NCBI GenBank assembly: GCA_033026295.1
Contig: CM065176.1
Location: 1,872,501 to 1,936,500, forward strand
DNA: 64,000 nucleotides
Reading direction: 5' to 3'
Origin: Channa striata
Taxonomy: Eukaryota; Chordata; Actinopteri; Anabantiformes; Channidae
Position 1 is the stretch's first letter, and every line of letters begins with the position of its first letter. Made by a program: the position numbers and the translations under genes. Positions 58,866-64,000 of this stretch are shown here, one piece after another. The notes below the pieces were generated by a model, which saw only the letters and a list, made by a program, of their open reading frames with translations, did not search any database and was not told where the DNA came from.

Positions 58866-58981
58866 GTTTTACGCCGGATGCCCTTCCTGACGCAACCCTC
58901 TCTATTTATCCGGGCTTGGGACCGGCACAGAAGTTACTGGCTTGCAACCCCTTTGGCTAGATTATTACCTTACCTTAACTA

Positions 58982-61678
58982 GTAACAAGTTATTCAGCTG
59001 TAAGTGATGCAATAAGTAGCTGACTACCTGAATATACTAAATTACCAGGACTTTAGTTTTATTAGGGATTTTTTTCTTCCCAGATAGCAAGGGCATATTT
59101 CAAGATGGCAATGCCAGGATTTATTGTACTTAAATTGTGAAGAAGTTCATAAAGCAGGAAATGCCAATTTGCCACATGTATTGGCCACCCTAACCTCACG
59201 GAGAATCTTTAGGATGTGCCTGGAGAAGACTTTACGCAGTAGTCCGAGACTCCATTCATCAATAAGATTAAAATTTCAAAACATTCATGCAACTCTAGAC
59301 AGAAATGACAAAAGAAATTTCCTTTATATTTCTTTATTTCATTTTGATTAACATTAACACTAATAAACACTTTTTGTGGTACCAATCTAATTATGACAAT
59401 TCTCATTAAAAAAATTGCAAAAAGAAAAAAAAACAAAAGTAATAATAAATAAAAATGTACTAGTTTGAAAAAAATATGTTTTAATCTTTTGTGGGGGTAC
59501 CATTATTATTATTCATGTTATTATTATTTTGTTATTTTTAGGAGTTTAGGGTTAGGTTAAAATATACATACATAAATACATACATACACACACACACGGG
59601 TATTAATGTTGTTGCTGATTGATGTACATAGCCATTCCACAGTAAATGGAGGACTAAAAATCTGTCTGAGCTGAAGTGTTGTCTTCGTGTCCACAAAGAC
59701 AGGGGCTCCTGAGAACAGGACCCTGTTTAGACCTGGTTTATAAATGTGCCTTAGATGAATCATAGGTACACAGGGCTACATACAAATAACCACCAATATG
59801 GACTGACCAATCACTCAAAGCATATGTGCATAAATAGCTTTTGTAGTGTAAATGCCACCAGGCTGCACACTTCCCCCACTGGTCCACAATGTCCCCCACA
59901 GGGATCAGGGATCAAACCAACAACTGTAGGACTGGTGAAGGACATACTGCACCACAGTTTCCCCCATCCTTCAAAAATGTTTAGGTCACTTTAGATAAAA
60001 TTATGGGAATCATATTGGGAAATCTCTGGTCCAGACACTTTTTAGTCTACAGCTGTCTTAAGCTGTAAGGTTTTTATTTGTTTCTTTGTAAAAATGTATG
60101 TTTCATTTTTTTCACATTTTCCTATTTCCTTATTGCCTCTCCACGACACTGGCATATGTACTGCTGTCTGTACTGCCCTTATGTCTGTGGCTACATATTC
60201 CAGAATGGAGTGAGTGGGGAAACCTCTCTACAGCGACAAATGGCCCCATGCCACAAGTAATTTAAAATAACCCCACATCAACATTTCTCAGATTATTATG
60301 TAGTGCTATGTCAGTCTATTTGCGGCAACCTCAATCTATTCATCTAAATTTAGTCCACATTTGCTCAGGACAATAAGACAAAGACATAGTACCAGAATTT
60401 ATTTCAGTGTTCCACAGACCCAGTTTTCCTGCTGATTCATTAAATCTTCATTTGACGTGATTTATCTTATGGCAGTTGTGTGTAAACATGCTTCAACACT
60501 TAATTTATTAAGTCATGTAGCTTATGTCGATGTGGACATCAAGTCGCGTGTCTGCGATAATTTCACTTCTGTAAACAAGATAACAGACATTTAGTCGTGC
60601 AATAGAAACCCGTATCCATAGACACACAGGCATTTGGCCACAGGCATCAATAACTCTAGACAAGCAGTTGAATTATTAATGCACTGAATTATAGATTATT
60701 CTATTTTGTGTGAACATGTGTCAATATGCATGCACATCAGTGTTCGTGCATTTAAAGTGTACTTGAACATGTGTGTGAAGTAGCTGTATGTAGATGAGTG
60801 ATATTATAGCTGTAAGCCATGTGGGAAACAGTCAGCTTTAGCGGTTTGCATGTGTCCGAATATCTGTGAGCACCTGCGAGCACATTATCTCACTGCAGAA
60901 AACCCAGGGTTAGTGACAAATTATAGCCTCACAAAATTTGACTTTCAAAGATAGAAAAATATATGGAAAACCAGAAAAAAAACTCCCTAAAGAATATTTC
61001 TTTTAAAAAGTAGCCTTTCTTTGTTAGTCATTAGAAATATGTAGATGTGTTTTTAAACCTGTAATTATAGGTGGGTGGGAGAGTTTTCATTGGCTAGTTA
61101 TATACAATCACAAATCTTTATTTCAGGCCAAACTAAAGCAGATTTGCTTATTTATTACAGTCTGGATTTACCTGTTATTGCATGTTAATGACATGCTCAA
61201 CTAAACAACTCCACAACTACAGAATGCTTCTTTCGCACACCTGTGTGAACTGAATGGAATTAAGAAGGAAAGCAATAATGAGTTCTTGCTATCAGTAATA
61301 AAAAACATTGCTGGCTTTGTTGTGAAATATTTGAATGCAATGTAGTCTTTCTTTTTCAGAGTGGCATTTCTTAATATTATATCAAGTGCATTTTACTTTA
61401 ATAGTTCTGTTTTCAGATTTTGTAATACTTTCTCTGCTCACACTCAAAACTGTCTGCATGCTTTCCTGTGCTCCACCTCAAACCCACCTTGTTGCTCTCA
61501 GGTGCTGCTGCGCACACGTAAACTTTCTGCTCTTGGATCTCTGTGCTCACACCCAGTTTTCTTGGGGAGTGCCTGGAAATGTAAAACCTGCTATGAAGGC
61601 GTACAAGCATTAACCACTGTGCATTAGCCTGTCTACAAGTCATTATATCAGAGGAATGAGGAATAAGATGAATATTTG
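58982..61678. other. Intergenic DNA, mostly unrecognised
   Basis: AT-rich with a CA tract near 59560-59597 and one SINE-like block. No gene could be supported. Confidence 0.4.
59848..59975 (-). repeat. Possible tRNA-derived SINE fragment
   Basis: On the minus strand GGGGGAAACTGTGGTGCAGT precedes GTTGTTGGTTTGATCCCTGA, spaced like A and B boxes. The match to the clear SINEs at 38 kb is weaker. Confidence 0.4.
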
Positions 61679-61811
61679 TTTGCACATTACATTAAATTAG
61701 TAAGTGCATTAACTTTGTTGTTTTTCTTGCTTTTATTGCCTTGCATACTTGTGAGCTGTGTAACATGTACATTGCCCCGATGTGGGAACAATAAAGATTT
61801 ACCTTACCTTA
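61679..61811 (+). mobile_element. CR1-like LINE 3'-end fragment
   Basis: TTGCACATTACATTAAATTA, TACATTGCCCCGATGTGGGA and ACAATAAAGATTTACCTTAC match the 3' end of the LINE at 53358-55243. It is severely 5'-truncated, about 130 bp. Confidence 0.7.
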
Positions 61812-64000
61812 AATAATGAGAACTATATAAATGAAATTAAATATTGCAGTCTGAAAATATGTAATGCCAAGCAGAGATACACAGCAGTACAGAGACAACT
61901 AAAAAGGCAGACTGGTAGGAAGCAGAAAAAAACATTATCTGATACATCTGCTAACCCTTTGACTCCAGCAATCTGTTCCCTGATTGGTTCAATCAGTTCT
62001 AAAGGGACCAATCAGCTGTGCACTGACCTTCATATATTTCCTGCTTTCACTTGTGAAGATAAGAGAGACATTTGTGGACATTAACAACTGCATCCGATAA
62101 GGCTGATAAGATAGAAAGGAATCTGCAGCTACCTTTCCATTTGATTCTGTTTATTGGAGAAATCGTCTGATTCCTGGAACCATTTTGAAAGAATGTCTTT
62201 TAAAGAGCTTTTTGAGCTTTGAGATTTGTCCCAATTCTGCCCCATTTCTGTCCTATGTCGTACTTTTCTTCATGTTGCACAGTGCACTACCTGTGGATGG
62301 AGGAAGTATCTGAGGAAAAAGTAATCCTCTGATTAACAGATGCAATGCTTCTTTGGAAAAATGTGAAATTGTTGTGGGCAACTGTTTGTCCTATTACATT
62401 TCTATATGTGTCCAGAAAGAACAAGGCCTTTTTTTTGGTGGACATCGCACTCTACTAACTGAGCCATAGTTGGCCCTATATCGAAGACATTTGACAGTCT
62501 GGACCAAAGTCCAGAATCAATTAACACATTGGTATCACCATCCACAGGCAGCATCTACAATAATTACCATTGTGTGCCAAAGGTGAATTATGCCTGTCAT
62601 TTAAATTTGACAAAGGAAATATTTCTTAGAATAAAGCAGATTATCTTCAGGGATGTTCACAGCTGTTTATTTCTTTTTGGAGCCTTTTAGTGACTGACAG
62701 AAATAGTTAAAGGTGTCGTGTGTACGCTGTAAAGGGCATGTCATGCAACCTATGAGCTATTTTAATTGATCTATATGTCTATGTGTCTGGAGCATAATTT
62801 TACCTTTCTGGTCTATTTTTATGCACATGAAATGCTTTGTAGAGTCTCTAGACTCTAGTGTATAGTCTTGACTTTATTATGTAAAGTGCCCTGAGATGAC
62901 CTTGTTGTAAATTGGCGCTATATAAATAAAGTTGAATTAAATTGAATTGAAATTAGACCTGTTAAAATAAATCAAGGAAACACAGCTGAAATACCTAATC
63001 TGCCCTACAGTATTTTTTCGTCTTCTGGGGTGTTCAGTCTTTTTTTCAGCTGTTTTGAACCATATTTTCATGATTAAACAAACCAAAAAAAATACCCAGA
63101 AAGATATGGGGTCCTCCATACTCCTCTTTGTGCTCCATGTGAAAAAAAACTTTCCATGAGCCTCCTGTATGGACATGAATGCAAGTGTCACACAAGGCTC
63201 CATGTCTCCGTGAGTTCATCACTCCACTGCTGTGCCGTGTGGACACAGCTCTCAGGTGTTCCCAGCTCTGTACTTAGAGTTATGTTGATGAGAGTGAACT
63301 GTTTCCAAGAATTTCTCCCAGGTGACACACAATCTTTCTGCATTTCAGAATAGCTGTGCAGTATCATTAATACTTCATTCCCAGCAGCATATTCCGTCAA
63401 ACACTCTTTTTTAACATACTTATAAAGTTGACAAAATGGTACAGGCAGGATTTACCCTTTTTTTTTCTCTCTTCTTCTGCTCTGTGAGCCCCTGGCAAAT
63501 CCTTTAACTGCACAGTGAACACGCTGAGAGCTGTAACAGCGCTCTCATTACAGTAGCAGTTAATTAGGTTAGTCAGGAGGGAGCCGTATTGATCGTTCAG
63601 CTAATTGGTCGTTTAACTGTCCAGTCCCACAGGCCTATTCACCGACACAGCTACAGTTTCAGGTTGTGTGTAGATGTGCGATGAAGAAAGTATGCACAAA
63701 AACCACAGGAGCCACAATGCACTTGCTGCACTAACAGCCTGACACCTTTGAACCATAAACATTCTGCTTTACTATGATGGGCAAAACTGGAAAAGCATTC
63801 GTTTCCCTCAATGTCAGTGTTTTTAAACACTAAGCAAAGATTTTTAGGGCAATGGGGGCATTTATTTCCATTGTTGTCCAACAAATTAATTTTGTTTCTG
63901 CATGCCTGTCCGTCCCTGGGCACTGCTTCTCATCCCATACACACCACTGTTTGACGCCCTGGGAAAAATAGCATCCAGTATTGCAACACGTCCTCATACC
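61812..64000. other. Intergenic DNA with two repeat ends
   Basis: Apart from the L2 tail at 62859-62952 and a tRNA-like half element near 62436-62482 (minus: CAACTATGGCTCAGTTAGTA), nothing is recognised. Confidence 0.4.
62859..62952 (+). mobile_element. L2 3'-tail fragment
   Basis: TGTATAGTCTTGACTTTATT, GAGATGACCTTGTTGTAAAT and TGGCGCTATATAAATAAAGT then TGAATTAAATTGAATTGA are the plus-strand form of the L2 tail seen in reverse at 6716, 26789 and 29649. About 94 bp. Confidence 0.8.

Larger units (their letters stand above)
55244..58967 (-). mobile_element. Second RTE-type LINE copy, interrupted by a solo LTR
   Basis: CCTTACCTTAACTA flanks it at 55230-55243 and 58968-58981. Subtracting the LTR and its duplication (596 bp) leaves 3,128 bp, the same as the 48-51 kb copy. 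ORF pieces are 57807-58865, 56836-57618, 56237-56832, 55478-55726 and 55357-55542. The endonuclease frame ends at a stop at 57807 (TAG in place of CAA-type sequence) and another break lies between 57618 and 57806. Confidence 0.87.

Noticed and set aside
1..64000. Undescribed multigene system, CRISPR array or operon
   Set aside because: The window has one host gene and otherwise repeats of known classes; no clustered unknown ORFs or regularly spaced arrays were seen.

Overview
This window looks like a teleost fish nuclear chromosome. It has large introns with GT-AG boundaries, (CA)n microsatellites, tRNA-derived SINEs, and many non-LTR retrotransposons of the L2, CR1-like, RTE and L1/Tx1 types common in ray-finned fish. 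There is no sign of bacterial genes, operons, rRNA or CRISPR. I cannot name the species.

The only host gene I can support lies on the + strand. Seven coding exons (5889-6069, 12378-12507, 14828-14959, 15164-15226, 16102-16215, 24897-25036, 34231-34531) join in consistent phase. They encode about the last 353 residues of a cytosolic carboxypeptidase of peptidase family M14, most like AGBL1/CCP4 and next most like its paralogue AGTPBP1/CCP1. The zinc-binding HxxE, the later zinc-ligand His region, the substrate-binding Asn-Arg and the catalytic Glu are all present. Earlier exons lie left of the window. Family members remove C-terminal glutamates from tubulin and other proteins.

Regions. 1-5.9 kb: intron with two decayed LINE fragments. 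5.9-16.2 kb: first five visible exons, an L2 fragment (6.7-8.1 kb), CA microsatellites and a LINE fragment (13.3-14.1 kb). 16.2-34.2 kb: two long introns, each holding an L2 copy with an intact 5' end (18.9-24.3 kb sense; 29.6-33.5 kb antisense). The first L2 is split by a 989-bp TA-flanked pogo-like element. 34.2-35.6 kb: last exon and probable 3' UTR. 36-47 kb: SINE cluster, an inverted pair of L2 fragments and a second 988-bp pogo-like element. 48-51.1 kb: an RTE-type LINE with a 17-bp target duplication. 52.2-52.95 kb: a hAT-like non-autonomous element with an 8-bp duplication. 53.4-59 kb: a three-layer nest, in which a CR1-like LINE is hit in its tail by a second RTE, itself hit by a 591-bp solo LTR. 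59-64 kb: mostly unrecognised DNA with short repeat tails.

The transposons fit an order-of-insertion history: several target duplications and empty sites can be read directly, because related copies sit in the same window. I found no previously unknown multigene system. The most useful observations are the pogo-like pair, the LINE/RTE/LTR nest, the hAT element with repeated CACGTG palindromes, and a TG-repeat splice acceptor in front of the penultimate carboxypeptidase exon.
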